Under the pieces are notes generated by a model, which did no database searches, was not told the DNA's origin, and saw nothing but the letters and a program-made list of their open reading frames with translations. From positions 687,001 through 751,000 of the forward strand of contig JAADJZ010000005.1 in NCBI GenBank assembly GCA_011032825.1: DNA of 64,000 bases. The letters run 5' to 3'. Each line of letters begins with the position of its first letter. Positions within the stretch are counted from its first letter, which is position 1. The stretch is from Massariosphaeria phaeospora. Lineage: Eukaryota > Ascomycota > Dothideomycetes > Pleosporales. Position numbers and translations under genes: made by a program. Shown in pieces: positions 31,352-42,877 of the stretch.

Positions 31352-33268
31352 ATGCGTTTCGCTATTGGTGCTACGGCGTTCCTCGCTGCCGCCGTTGTGC
31401 GCGCAGACGATGAAGCAAGCTCCGCTGTCGATGCCGAGTCGTCGACTGTCTCAGTTGCGAAGCCAACTTTTACGGTTAGCTGCCTGCCTTCCACGACGCA
31501 AGCATTGCGGTGCTAACATGTGTCACAGCCTGTCTCCATCAAAGCACCCTTCATCGAGCAATTCACCGACGACTGGGAGTCCCGGTGGAAGGTCTCTTCC
31601 GCGAAGAAGGACGACAAGTCCACCGACGAGGAATGGGCCTACGTCGGCACCTGGTCCGTCGAGGAGCCATCCGTGCTAAAGGGCATGGAGGGGGATAAGG
31701 GTCTAGTGATCAAGGACAAGGCTGCTCATCATGCCATCTCTGCCAAATTCGACAAAGCTGTCAACAACAAGAAGAACACTCTTGTGGTGCAGTATGAGGT
31801 CAAGCTTCAGAGTGAGTCAGCTGAGTTCTGCAATTGTAGCCGCGTGGCATACTGACTTTCTTGCAGACGGCTTGGAGTGCGGCGGTGCCTACATGAAGCT
31901 CCTCCAGGATAACAAGGCCCTCCACGCCGAGGAGTTCGCCAACAGTTCCCCATACGTTATCATGTTTGGTCCCGACAAGTGCGGTGCCACTAACAAGGTA
32001 CGTTTTTCTGTCTCGCTGGGCAATTTCCGTACTGACAGGCACAGGTCCACTTCATTTTCCGCCACAAGAACCCCAAGACTGGCGAGTATGAGGAGAAGCA
32101 CCTCAAGAACCCGCCGATGGCCCGCATCGTCAAGACCACCTCCCTCTACACCCTGATCGTCAAGCCCGATAACTCGTTCGAGATCAAGATTGACGGCGAG
32201 TCCATCCGCAACGGCACTCTCCTCGAGGACTTCACCCCAGCGGTCAACCCTGAGAAGGAGATTGACGACCCCAAGGACACCAAGCCCGAGGACTGGGTGG
32301 ATGAGGCCCGTATTGCCGACCCTGAGGCCTCCAAGCCCGAAGACTGGGATGAGGATGCGCCGTTCGAGATCGTTGACGAGGAGGCTACTAAGCCCGAAGA
32401 CTGGCTCGAGGACGAACCTCTGACGATCCCCGACCCTGAAGCCGAGAAGCCAGAGGATTGGGATGACGAGGAGGATGGCGACTGGATCCCTCCGACTGTT
32501 TCCAACCCCAAGTGCGACGAAGTTTCTGGCTGCGGCAAGTGGGAGCCTCCCATGAAGAAGAACCCCGAGTACAAGGGCAAGTGGACTGCGGAATTCATTG
32601 ACAACCCTGCCTACAAGGGTGTTTGGGCTCCTCGCAAGATCAAGAACCCCGATTACTTCGAGGACAAGAACCCGTCCAACTTTGAGCCTATTGGCGCTGT
32701 AAGTCATGTCCACCAAAGTCTTGATCTGGGTTGATACTAATTGATATAGATTGGATTTGAGATCTGGACCATGCAAAACGATATCCTCTTCGACAACATC
32801 TACGTTGGTCACTCTATCGACGATGCTGAGAAGCTCAAGGCGCAGACATTCGACCTCAAGGTTGCCGCTGAGAAGGCTGAGGAGGAGGCTACTCAGCCCA
32901 AGGCTCCGGAACCCCCCAAGTCGCCTTCCGACCTCGTTTTCATGGACGACCCGGTCCTCTACGTCAAGGAGAAGGTCAAGCTTTTCATTGAGATTGCCAA
33001 GAGTGATCCGATCGAAGCCGTCAAGTTCCTTCCCGAGGTTGCAGGTGGTCTTGGTGCTCTCGCGGCTGCTGTTCTTGCCATCCTTGTGACCGTTCTCTTC
33101 GGCGGTGCTGCGGCTGCTCCCTCCAAGGAGCAGCTCAAGGCCCAGGCCCAGAAGGCCAAGGAGGTTGCGGTTGACGTGAAGGACAAGGCCGCAGAGGCAG
33201 TGGCCACGGGAGCCGAGAAGGCTCAGGCCGAGGTTAACAAGCGCACGACTCGCTCGTCCGCTTCGTAA
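31352..33268 (+). CDS. Calnexin, ER membrane lectin chaperone
   Basis: Calnexin binds monoglucosylated N-glycoproteins in the ER and assists folding. Exons: 31352-31474, 31529-31811, 31867-31997, 32045-32698, 32750-33268, giving 569 residues. All introns are 47-55 nt. A signal peptide ends near residue 18 (VVRA|DD). The lectin domain contains a Cys pair near residues 140 and 173 ([15 protein letters not shown]). The P-domain (about 255-400) shows four KPEDW[DVL] repeats and then the [13 protein letters not shown] unit and PxYKGxW repeats. A single transmembrane helix lies near residues 496-516 ([18 protein letters not shown]). A charged cytosolic tail follows. This is the normal fungal architecture with no missing parts. 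Confidence 0.97.
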
Positions 33269-33912
33269 ATGTGAGGGACTAAGAGAGTGTGCAACAGCAA
33301 AGTATAGAGAGCGGTCAATGACCAAAAACGGCTCCGGACAGATTCTGTTCTGGAGGATCACCGATGAAGCCATATATTCTTGGATTTACGTCTAGTCAAA
33401 TATTGCTTGGGGTTCAAGGCGCGATGAGATTGTGTATTTATAGCTTTCGTCTGCAGAATGAAGAAACGGCTCTACCTTGGACTATGGTTGCTCGTTCGTA
33501 TGTGGGGCTTATGAACACAACGTGTCCAGTTGGTTCCTAACTGGCTAGCAGTGTTCAAATCAAGCGACCTTGTCTGGTTCTTTCTCTTGAAGGTAATGTT
33601 AGGTATGTAGCTACGCCCGAGACGCCCCGCGAGCTCCGACTCCGGAAGCTGGCTCGGTTGGCCTCGGCAGTCCGCCTTCCCCGCCACCAGGCCGACCCTC
33701 AAAGACGAAGGGGCGCCATTCCGGGGAGCGATGGTAATGACCCCGTAGTTTGCAAGTCTTCCGGCGGTTTTGTGTCTCTCTTAAGGTCTCAGCGACGGTT
33801 TTGGGGGTGCTATATTGCAATTGATCAAGCCAGTCTGCGATCCTCCAGCTCACCTCCACTTCGCACCCGGCAGTTGTGCTATTAACCCACATCCACAACC
33901 ACCACATAGATT
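33269..33912. other. Intergenic, 644 bp
   Basis: This contains the calnexin terminator region and the promoter of the aldehyde dehydrogenase gene. No other gene is supported. Confidence 0.4.
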
Positions 33913-35778
33913 ATGGCCGCCCGGCGAGCGCTCGCCTGCAATATCCGCAACCTCTCTACTTTGACGCTACGGTCATCCACACCTCGCTTTGCCCCCCTCT
34001 GCACATCCAAAATGTCGTCAAGCAACTCTGCCATGCGCCGGCTGCATGCCACGGCGCACCACTTCCGCCCCGCCACCTCACTCGCCGACGTACAGTACCC
34101 GGCCAGCCACGAGCGCATCGAGTCGCCCGTCGACACGCAGAACTTCCTGGACAACAAGTTTGTGGCTTCGAAAGCTACGACATGGCTGGATTTGCACGAT
34201 CCGGCTACCAACAACCTGGTAACTCGTGTGCCCCAGAGCACCGACGAGGAGCTAGTGGCTGCCGTGGACAGCGCCGAGAAGGCATTCAAGTCATGGAGGG
34301 ATACGAGTTTGCTTCACAGACAGCAGCTTATGTTCAAGTTCACACACCTGATTCGGGAGAACTGGGATAGATTGGCTGCTAGCATTACACTGGAGCAGGG
34401 CAAAACATTCGCGGATGCGAGGGGCGATGTGTTGCGTGGTCTTCAGGTTGCTGAGACCGCATGTGGTATTACTACGCAAATGACGGGCGAAGTCCTTGAG
34501 GTGGCCAAGGATATGGAAACGCGAAGCTACAGGGAGCCATTGGGCGTCGTGGCTGCCATTTGCCCGTTCAGTAAGTGTGCAAGCGCCTGAACCAAGACGC
34601 AGCTAACATGTGTGGCAGACTTCCCCGCTATGATACCCCTCTGGTGCATCCCAATTGCCACTATCACTGGTAACACAATGGTCCTCAAGCCCTCGGAGCG
34701 TGATCCCGGTGCTTGCATGATCCTCGCTGAGCTTGCCGAAAAGGCTGGATACCCTGCCGGTGTCATCAACATTGTGCATGGTTCTGCGAAGACAGTTGAC
34801 TTCATGCTCGATGAGCCGCGGATAAAGGCTCTAAGCTTTGTTGGAAGCAACAAGGCTGGAGAATACATCTATGCCCGCGGTTCGGCCAATGGCAAGCGTG
34901 TGCAGGCAAACTTGGGCGCTAAGAACCATGCTGCTGTACTTCCTGACTGCAATAAGAATCATGCATTGAACGCTATCTCGGGTGCTGCTTTCGGTGCTGC
35001 CGGACAACGATGCATGGCTCTGAGCACTTTGGTCATGATTGGCGAGACTAAAGAGTGGATTCCAGAGCTTGCTGAGCGGGCGAAAGGCTTGAGCATGAAC
35101 GGCGGTTTTGAGGAGGGTGCCGATTTAGGTCCCGTCATCAGTCCGCAGTCAAAAAAGAGGATTGAAGACATCATCGCTAGCGCTGAGGAGGAGGGTGCAA
35201 CCATTCTCCTTGATGGCCGCGGTCAGAAGCCGGAGAAGTACCCCAACGGCAACTGGGTAAGTTCCCGAACCAATCATTGCCATTGTTCCATTGCTAACAC
35301 CGTGACAGATTGGCCCCACGATTATCACTAACGTCAAGCCGCACATGAAGTGCTACAAAGAGGAGATTTTTGGACCTGTCCTCGTTTGCCTAAACGTCGA
35401 AACCTTCGATGAGGCCATTGAGCTCATCAACGCGAACGAGTACGGCAACGGTACTTCCATTTTCACCCGCTCCGGTGCCACAGCCGGTCGCTTCCAGCGC
35501 GAAGTCGAGGCCGGTCAGGTCGGTATCAACGTGCCCATCCCCGTCCCTGTAAGTTCTACCCAATGTAATTCAATGCCGGCTTTTGTACTAAATCGTTTCA
35601 GCTCCCCATGTTCTCCTTCACCGGCAACAAGAAGTCGGTTGCGGGCGGTGGTGCCAACACCTTCTACGGCAAGTCCGGAATCTACTTCTACACGCAGCAG
35701 AAGACGGTGACAAGTCTCTGGAGGAGCGAGGACGCGGTTGCGACGAAGGCGAGCGTGAATATGCCTACACACTCCTAG
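33913..35778 (+). CDS. Methylmalonate-semialdehyde dehydrogenase (acylating), mitochondrial
   Basis: This CoA-dependent aldehyde dehydrogenase (EC 1.2.1.27) converts methylmalonate semialdehyde or malonate semialdehyde to propionyl-CoA or acetyl-CoA in valine, pyrimidine and inositol catabolism. Exons: 33913-34570, 34619-35256, 35309-35548, 35602-35778, giving 570 residues; introns are 48-53 nt. The Arg/Ser-rich N-terminus is a plausible mitochondrial presequence. Family features include [20 protein letters not shown], the nucleotide site [11 protein letters not shown] and the catalytic Cys351 in [10 protein letters not shown]. The C-terminal motif [20 protein letters not shown] is typical of this branch. 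Glu replaced by Asn near the usual general-base position (GAKNHA instead of GGK) is the normal pattern for acylating enzymes. Confidence 0.95.
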
Positions 35779-36530
35779 AACTGCGTTGCTGTGCATATGG
35801 ATGATATCTGCATTTAGCTATAATGGAGTATCTGGTGGTATCATTCTGATTGCGGGACACACTACATGACCTTGCTGAATCTTAGAATGGAAATGCCAAG
35901 ACGGTGGTTTTGAATAAGAAATGCTGTCTAAAGTGAGTGTTACTTGAGTCTCAGAGTGTGGCGACCGATTTAGCCCAAACCGCCAACTGCTCCAACAGTA
36001 TAGGAAACTCTAGTAAGCTCTGGAAGGAAGGATACTCCTAGCTTTACGACGTTTACTTGTATCTGTCACGTTGGGTGATATCTTGATCGGGCTAGTAGAG
36101 AGACTCATTGACGATCAATGCTGGATACTGTTGTTAACCGGCGGACAGATTCTCCACTCGCGGTGAGTGTTCTTGCTAATGAACCCAAAAACGCAGAGTC
36201 TTGGCCTTGAGTTGTTCTTTGGAAAGTATAGTTGCGGTTAACATTATAACTTATAATATATATAGATCGGAAGTCTGTTAAGCTAGTGAGCAGAGTGAAT
36301 GCTGCTAATTGGCTAGACTCTCGAACACTAGCCCCTGTGCCGATCTCGGGCTCGGGTCCCGCTTGAGATGACGCAACGATCGATGACAGCTCCAAGTCGT
36401 GACGCTTCAAAAGTCGAGTCAACTTGTTAGCGTTCCCGCCGCGCGTTATGACTGCAGGAACGGCCATGCTTAAGCTGTGGGTCGGCTACGGACCCCTCGA
36501 ATACCCTGAATATCTACCCTAGCACTTACA
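35779..36530. other. Intergenic, 752 bp
   Basis: This is the terminator region of the dehydrogenase and promoter of the MFS gene. An AT-rich tract TTATAACTTATAATATATATAG at about 36241-36264 may serve as a TATA-like region. No gene is supported. Confidence 0.45.
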
Positions 36531-38094
36531 ATGGCACACAACGAGCGTGAGCCTCTACTGCGACACCAGCACTGGAGCGATGAGGGAGATGAGCGAGAGG
36601 TACGTCCACACAGCTGGCATGTCTGCAGACACACAAGTTGACGCAGTGTGTATAGCTTCTTCTATTGGGCGACCAGGATCCCGAGAACCCTAGAGCGTGG
36701 CCCAAATGGAGGAAACTCGCGAACGTCGCTGTTATTGCCACAATGTCTAGTAAGTCGCTGTTGATAGTCTGCAAGCATCATATGCTAATATGTTTGTCTT
36801 AGTCGTCAGTCCACTGGCCAGTAGCATGTTCACACCCGGGATCCGCCAGATAGCTGACGACCTCAATACCTCGACTACGACGGTCATCGGAGCGACAACG
36901 GGCTTCGTGGTCATGCTTGGACTAGGGCCACTTATACTCGCACCCCTATCCGAGACGTATGGGCGCCGCAAGATCTATCTAATATGTTTTTCCGCCTTCA
37001 CTGTCCTGCAGATCCCGACCGCGCTCTCGCCGAACGTCGCATCGCTCATCGCCGTACGCAGTATATCCGGCTTCTTCGGCAGCGTTGGCATTGCCAACGG
37101 CGGAGGCACAATCAGCGACATGTTCATACCGAGCGAGAGGGCCAGCATGTTTGGCTGGTATCTGCTCGGCCCGCTGCTAGGCCCTACGCTCGGTCCACTG
37201 TTCGGCGGTATCACCGTACAGCGACTAGGATGGCGCTGGGTGTTCTGGATCATGACTATCGTCTGCTTTATCAACACGCTGGCCGGCTACTTCTTCCTCC
37301 GGGAGACATATGCCCCCGTCATACTGCAGAAGCGAAAAGTGCAATACGAACACGACTTAGCGGATGCCGACGGGACCAAGTACCGCTTCGAAGGCGAGGA
37401 CTCGCGCCCCACGCGGCAGAAGATAGCCAATTCGCTCACTCGGCCACTCAAGATCTTCGTGCAGCCTATCGTGGTGGTCATGTCCGTGTACCAGGCGCTC
37501 ATCTTCGGCACCACGTATTCGCTCTACACAAACATGCAGAACATATACTCTGGCTCGTACGGCTTCGACACCGAGCAGGTCGGCCTGCTGTATCTCGGCC
37601 CGGGGCTGGGCTTCCTGTTCGCCGTGTGGTTCCTCGTGCCCCGGATCGACTCCGTGTATCAGAAGCTCACCGCGCACAACGACGAGAAGCCCATACCGGA
37701 ATTCAGACTTCCGCTAGCGAACATCGGCGCGGTGTTGATCCCCGTTTCTCTTTTCTGGTTCGCGTGGACTGTGGAGAGGGAAGTGCACTGGTTTGCTTCG
37801 ATTGCGAGCACCTTCTTCTACGGTGTTGGCCAGGTCATGATCGTGAATTGCACGCAGAATTACTACATCGACTCGTTTGAGAAATATGCAGCTTCGGCTA
37901 TTGCTGCCGGAGCGGTTTTCAGGTCGTTGGTGGGAGGTGTGGTTCCTCTGTTCACGCCGGGGCTGATTGATAGGTTGGGGTATGGGTGGGGGATTAGTGT
38001 GTTTGCTTTTGTGAGTCTGGTGTTGGCTCCTGCACCACTTCTGTTTTATCGGTTCGGAGAGAGGATTAGGGAGAGGTTTTCGGTTAAGTTGTAG
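36531..38094 (+). CDS. MFS transporter, DHA1-like (12 TM)
   Basis: A major facilitator of the DHA1-like drug:H+ antiporter group. Exons: 36531-36599, 36656-36749, 36803-38094, giving 484 residues; introns are 56 and 53 nt. The N-terminus contains GDQDPENPRAWPKWRK, the usual pre-TM1 element of this fungal family. Motif A is LAPLSETYGRRKIYL; motif C is LLGPTLGPLFGG, followed by GWRWVFWIM. The middle cytosolic loop is charged. The second exon begins at CTTCTTCTATTGG because the preceding TAG blocks any longer reading. The substrate is unknown, and no biosynthetic cluster is next to it. Confidence 0.9.
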
Positions 38095-38428
38095 GAGAAT
38101 TCATGGCAATTCAATAATACTGTAATCAAATGATGAAATTCTAGCTAACCTCGCAGCTACGTTTGTCTCTCTAAGCCTGAAATATTCAACGACAAGCTAC
38201 GGAGACGATCTATTGAAAGTTTGTCACTGACATGTTGCAGTGAAACGCATTTTCCCATATACCGCGCTGCTGCGCCTTTCTCCAACCTCTGGTCGCGCCT
38301 CCTGCGATTACTTCCCTTACTTTGTGATCTTCTCATTGTTGAACAGGGTCACATAATCTCAAAAATATATAAGGAGGTTCTCCCCCTCAGAGGCACCTTA
38401 GCGGTTCTGCTCCTCAACTTCCTCCTCT
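38095..38428. other. Intergenic between convergent genes, 334 bp
   Basis: This is the shared 3' flank of the MFS gene (+) and the BTB gene (-). No other feature is seen. Confidence 0.4.
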
Positions 38429-39179
38429 TCAACACTTGTTGCCGTCTCCCCCGACACCTTTCGTGTAGGCTTCCACATCGAGCATGTAGCTAGACGCATC
38501 GAAAGGGTCTACGGCTTTGGTTGGTGGGTTGTCTCTGCGAGAGCAGAATTTGCCGTTTATATCCTCGTGTAGATCAAGTGCATAAGACTGCTCACGGAAC
38601 GATGCCGACCACGTGCTCCGTCCTTTCTCGACGAAGAGGTCGAGTAGCCACTCTCTTGCCTTGACTGACTTTGAATCCATAATCGCAGAGATGACGGATA
38701 GTGGGGGGCAAGTACCGTCCTTCTCCACATGTGCAATGATGGTGACCAGGGTGCGATTGAGTTGCTCTGCATCTTCGATATGGCAAGCGAATCGAAAGAC
38801 GGCCAATGTATGCTCTAGGTCATACAGAGGTCGGGCTGGGCGAGTCCTTTCGTTATTCCCGCTTTTATATAGGCCCTTGTAAAGGATTTCCAGATATTTT
38901 TTGACGGCATAGGTTGACTGGCCGAACAAGATGGGTGTGGTTGTGTGTGCGTATGAGTCTTCGTTGAGGATTCTCCGAAAGAACCTACATCGTGCTCGAA
39001 GTAGGGCTTGGTGAGCGTGTAGCTCGTCTTTGACCGGTCCAGTGCCAACCTGGATTGCTACTGTTGGACTTGAGAGGAAGCTAGCAGAACGTTAACGAGT
39101 GTACATGCGGAGGCATATTATTGGTAACATACTCGATACTGGGTCCCCGGCCCTTGACCAGTACAGTTGGAGTCTGCAT
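38429..39179 (-). CDS. BTB/POZ domain protein
   Basis: Minus-strand exons 39179-39133 and 39080-38429 encode 232 residues, with a 52-nt intron (donor gtatgt, acceptor ctag). The N-terminal part matches the fungal BTB fold: GPSIDFLSSPTVAIQVG, then HAHQALLRARCRFFRRIL, and later TYAVKKYLEILYKGLY. Such proteins often serve as protein-interaction modules or Cul3 substrate adaptors. No DNA-binding or kelch domain follows. The C-terminal half is an alpha-helical region of unknown role. The assignment rests on motif recall. Confidence 0.72.
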
Positions 39180-40150
39180 CGCGTTGGTGGATATGGATTT
39201 GAGCGCAAGAGTGCGAGAGTGCAAGAAGCTTCAAGGTATAATCCGTGCGTCTGACAGTCGAGTAAGAATGTAGTGCTGTATTTGATGGGGTATATAAGTA
39301 TATTTCATCCTAGAGCTTGTGTTTGCTCCCAAAGACAGGTCTGAGACATCGCCCGCCTAGACACAACAACAAGCATCGAATGTATTACAGTTTACTGCAG
39401 GTCTCAGCCCTCTTGTATCAGTACTGCGAATCCTTATACTAAGTGCTGCGAAACTGTTAGTACAGCAATCAGCAAAGAGAAAGAAACGACATTGGCTAAG
39501 AAGCGTCGGATTCCAGAAAACCTGGAAAGCAATGCAAGACATGCCTCCAGGCAAACAGTAGCTAGGCACATCGGAGCTTCCATGGCTATTGTGCCCTCAA
39601 TCCGAAAAGGTAGGGCCGTAGATAGAAACACGAGTCCACTTTAGTGAATAAGTATAATGTGGCTGTAGCAAATAGAATTCAACTTAACGTAGTTTCAAGT
39701 CTTCACAGAGGTCTAAAATTGAAGAACACGATTGAATCAAATCAAGACTAGACGCGCGCTCAACAAGGCTGAGATTGAAGTTGAAGTTGAAGTTAAAGTT
39801 ACGTGTTATCATCAAAATGACATCAGGGGACCCACATCGTTCATCGGTCTTTCCTCTCACACCCTAGACCGCAGAAACTCAAGCCCATCTCAACTGAAAT
39901 CCGCAGAGTTCCTTATCTTTCTTCAAAAATACATAGCCATACCAAAAACTCCGAGCCGATATGAGGGATGAGTGTTGCTAACAAGTGTTGCAAGGTTTGA
40001 ACAGCGCCTTAAATGCACATCGATTTTTTTAGCGCGCTATGCGTATTACGAACAGCCTTGCTATTACATCTACAGCTTCTGTCTCACTCGTCCAAGACCG
40101 ACCGACACACATCCCATCCTCGAGTCTGTTCTACCAGTCTTGAAGGCGCT
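39180..40150. other. Intergenic, 971 bp
   Basis: This is the promoter of the BTB gene and 3' flank of the next minus-strand gene. A GAAGTT hexanucleotide tract lies at 39774-39800. The region is relatively AT-rich. No gene is supported. Confidence 0.45.
39774..39800. repeat. TTGAAG microsatellite
   Basis: About four imperfect copies of TTGAAG in non-coding DNA, the last interrupted by an A. Confidence 0.75.
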
Positions 40151-41704
40151 CTATTCCCACTGCCTACAAAGATTCTCAGCTACAAGAAGCAGCTGATACT
40201 TCGGCAGAACAATCCCGCGATGCTTATCTTGATCCAGCAGAACCCCTCGCCGAATTTCACGCAACGCCTTCTCAGCCCCTGTCTTGTACATGCCGAAAGT
40301 CAGTACCTTGCGAACCCTCTGTACCCGCGGCACGCGGGCTCCCGCCTTCTTGATCAGCTGCCTCAGATGCGCGGCCTGCGCGGCTTGATACCTTTTGAGT
40401 ATCTGGGCCTTTGCGGCTGCTTCGGCTTGGCGGTGCTGCCGCCGGAGGGCGCGTTGCTCGTCGCGGGTGAGTTCTTCGGGGATGCCTTGTTGGACTAGAG
40501 ACGCGCGCCGGGTGGGCGAGAAGGGTGGTGGGAGGGAGTTGCGGGGGAGTTGGGACGAGGGTGTGGTGTGGAAGGGGACTGGAAGATGGGTGTGTTAGTG
40601 ATTGTTAGCTAGCGGGGAATAGGAGGACGCGGTACGTACCTGGTGGGCAGGATGAGGGGTAAGCATGTGGGCGGCGGTGACGAGTCGGTTTTCTTTGGGC
40701 ATCGGACGGGAGGTACGCCTTGATCGACGCCGTGGTGAGCGGTGAGCGCAACTTGGGGTTGACGCGGCGACTCGAGGCGGTTCGAAGGGCGGTAGGGTTC
40801 GTGATATCCCACTCCCCCATCTCCACCGGCCTCAACGAATCACTTCTCAGTCTATTTACCCTAGCAGGAGCACCAGACACCATCTCACCCGTTTGCCGCG
40901 TAGACAGCTTCTTCTTGGCCCTCCGTCTAGGCGTCGTAGCACTCAGACCGGAAACAGCGGTGCTACTTTGGTGGCCGTGGTCCCATTTGGTCCCATCTTC
41001 AGACCCTTGCGTGTCGCCATTCTTTGACCTCGACTTTGTCCGGGGCTTATGCTGAGGAGGTCGGTGATGGGGTTGTTCGTCTTCGGAGTAGTCGGACCAG
41101 TCGTCAGGGTTCGTGGATGTGCAGATGAACGAAGATACTCCTCGACGGAAGCTCTTCTTATGTTTCCTTCTGATAGGCACTGGCTGTTTCGGCGTCGATA
41201 CGGGTTTGGGGCGCTTCCGTCTGGGTTGTGCTGCGCGAACAGTTGCAACAGCTGCACCTTTTGCTGATGGACACGATGGTGCAGTACGCGCAGGCTCTTG
41301 CAGGGCACTGGAGATGCGAGTGCTATCATCGACCTATGCACAAGTCAGCAAACACCCCATCCGAGTAACTCAGAGCAACTCACCTCCGCCACAGCACCAC
41401 CAACTTCCCCCTCCCGTTCAGCCGGCAGGACATCAGTGGCGTCCGTCTGCGTCCAAACACTTGCGCGGACAGACCCAGGCGGCGACAAGTAGGCCGAAGT
41501 TCTCCGAGACGCGTTTCCCGAAGGAACACTCGTCTTGTCCGTACTAACTGAAGACCTCTTGGAGAAGACGGAGAGCACTGCCGATCGTAGCGACGGCGCC
41601 GACACTCTGGATTTGTTGGACGACGCGGTGCTGCTGGTGCTGCTGTGGATCCAGGGCCTGTCGCTCGGAGATGCCTCGCGAGGCTCGCGAGTAGGAGTCG
41701 TCAT
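40151..41704 (-). CDS. Uncharacterised basic protein
   Basis: Minus-strand exons 41704-41384, 41333-40640 and 40578-40151 encode 480 residues; introns are 50 and 61 nt, and all joins keep frame. I do not recognise the family. The N-terminus is Ser/Thr-rich and likely disordered. A basic stretch (RRKRPKP....RRKHKKSFRRG) resembles nuclear localisation sequence. An acidic WSDYSEDEQ is in the middle. The last ~140 residues are likely helical and basic, with EELTRDEQRALRRQHRQAEA and then KVLTFGMYKTG. The ordered C-terminal part is the likely functional region. A further small intron there cannot be excluded. Confidence 0.65.
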
Positions 41705-42877
41705 CGTGATTTTCTACCTTGTGGGTGGGCAGTGGAAGCTGTAAAACGTGGGTTGGAATCTTGCTAAAATGGGGGTCAGCGACGCCGACACAGACAGATG
41801 GAAACCCGCATTCGCTCCGAACTGCAATATTTAGAGCCGAACATGAACATACCGTGTCTAATGTACCACCGCGTGGTTCAAATAAGATGTGAAGCGAGTC
41901 TGTCTGTGTCTGTGTCTCCCCCACGCCCCTCCGCAAAATTCACTGCGTGAGGCGCAAAAGCCGGCGTCCAGAAGATCGATCTTCGAGATTGCCCACTTTC
42001 AATAAGAAGTAATCTGTTGTGCGTGTTCGAATTTGTTGACTCGGGGGTGCCAGTAGCAAGGCGAAAGGATGTGGAAAGACGTGAGAGCGATGAGGCGATG
42101 TAAGAGCGAAAGGCAACTTGGAAGAGCGAAGGGGAGAATTTCCATACCTATCTCTAGACGAAGGCTCCGACACACTGTCCAAGCACGGGCTCGAAAATTA
42201 TTTGCGCGACTCGGCCATGGCCCGTTGAGAGCGGTTGCAGAGTCATCAAACCCCGGAAAAGAGACAACTCAACCACGGTTCACCTCTCAACCCACGTTCA
42301 CCCACGACCCAACCACGTTCACGACAAGCCCGAATTAGACGGGACTCGTGAGCCCCGTGTCTAGATCCGCACCCAAGGCCCCGCCCCTTATCGACCCCTA
42401 AAATCAAGCCCTTTGTGGCGTATATACATAATAAAGAAGAGAATTCATGGGAAATTGGAGATTGAGCATTGAAAAAAATCATTTTAGATAGACGGACTAC
42501 ACGACGCGCAATCCAATTCCGACGTGAGGCATGATTTCGATGCAATCTAGATAGACTAGACGTAAAAGTTCGGGGAGGTTATCGTTCGTTCCGTCAACGC
42601 CGGCCGCTATGCAGACAAAAAGTCCCACATGTAATGCAAAAAGAAAAAAACCAAAATCTATGCCATCCATGCTCCATTGCTCCGCTTCGTTTCGCTGCGG
42701 ACTCAGACAAACGCTACCATAACCTGCTCATTCATCATGTGTGCAAGAGATGCGACCACGCTATAGAAATGTCCGGAGACTGTAAGACCAGTCGAACTCC
42801 CATGCTAGCAAACATAATCCAACCAGGTTGACTTACCGACACGCACAAAACGTTTCAACAACGCCGGGTGAAGGGCA
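41705..42877. other. Intergenic, 1.17 kb
   Basis: This separates two minus-strand genes and should hold the promoter of the unknown basic protein and the terminator of the Fun30-type gene. Open frames here are short and featureless. Confidence 0.4.

Noticed and set aside
36105..36467. 120-codon minus-strand frame upstream of the MFS gene
   Set aside because: No recognisable motifs. It overlaps the AT-rich promoter region of the MFS gene.
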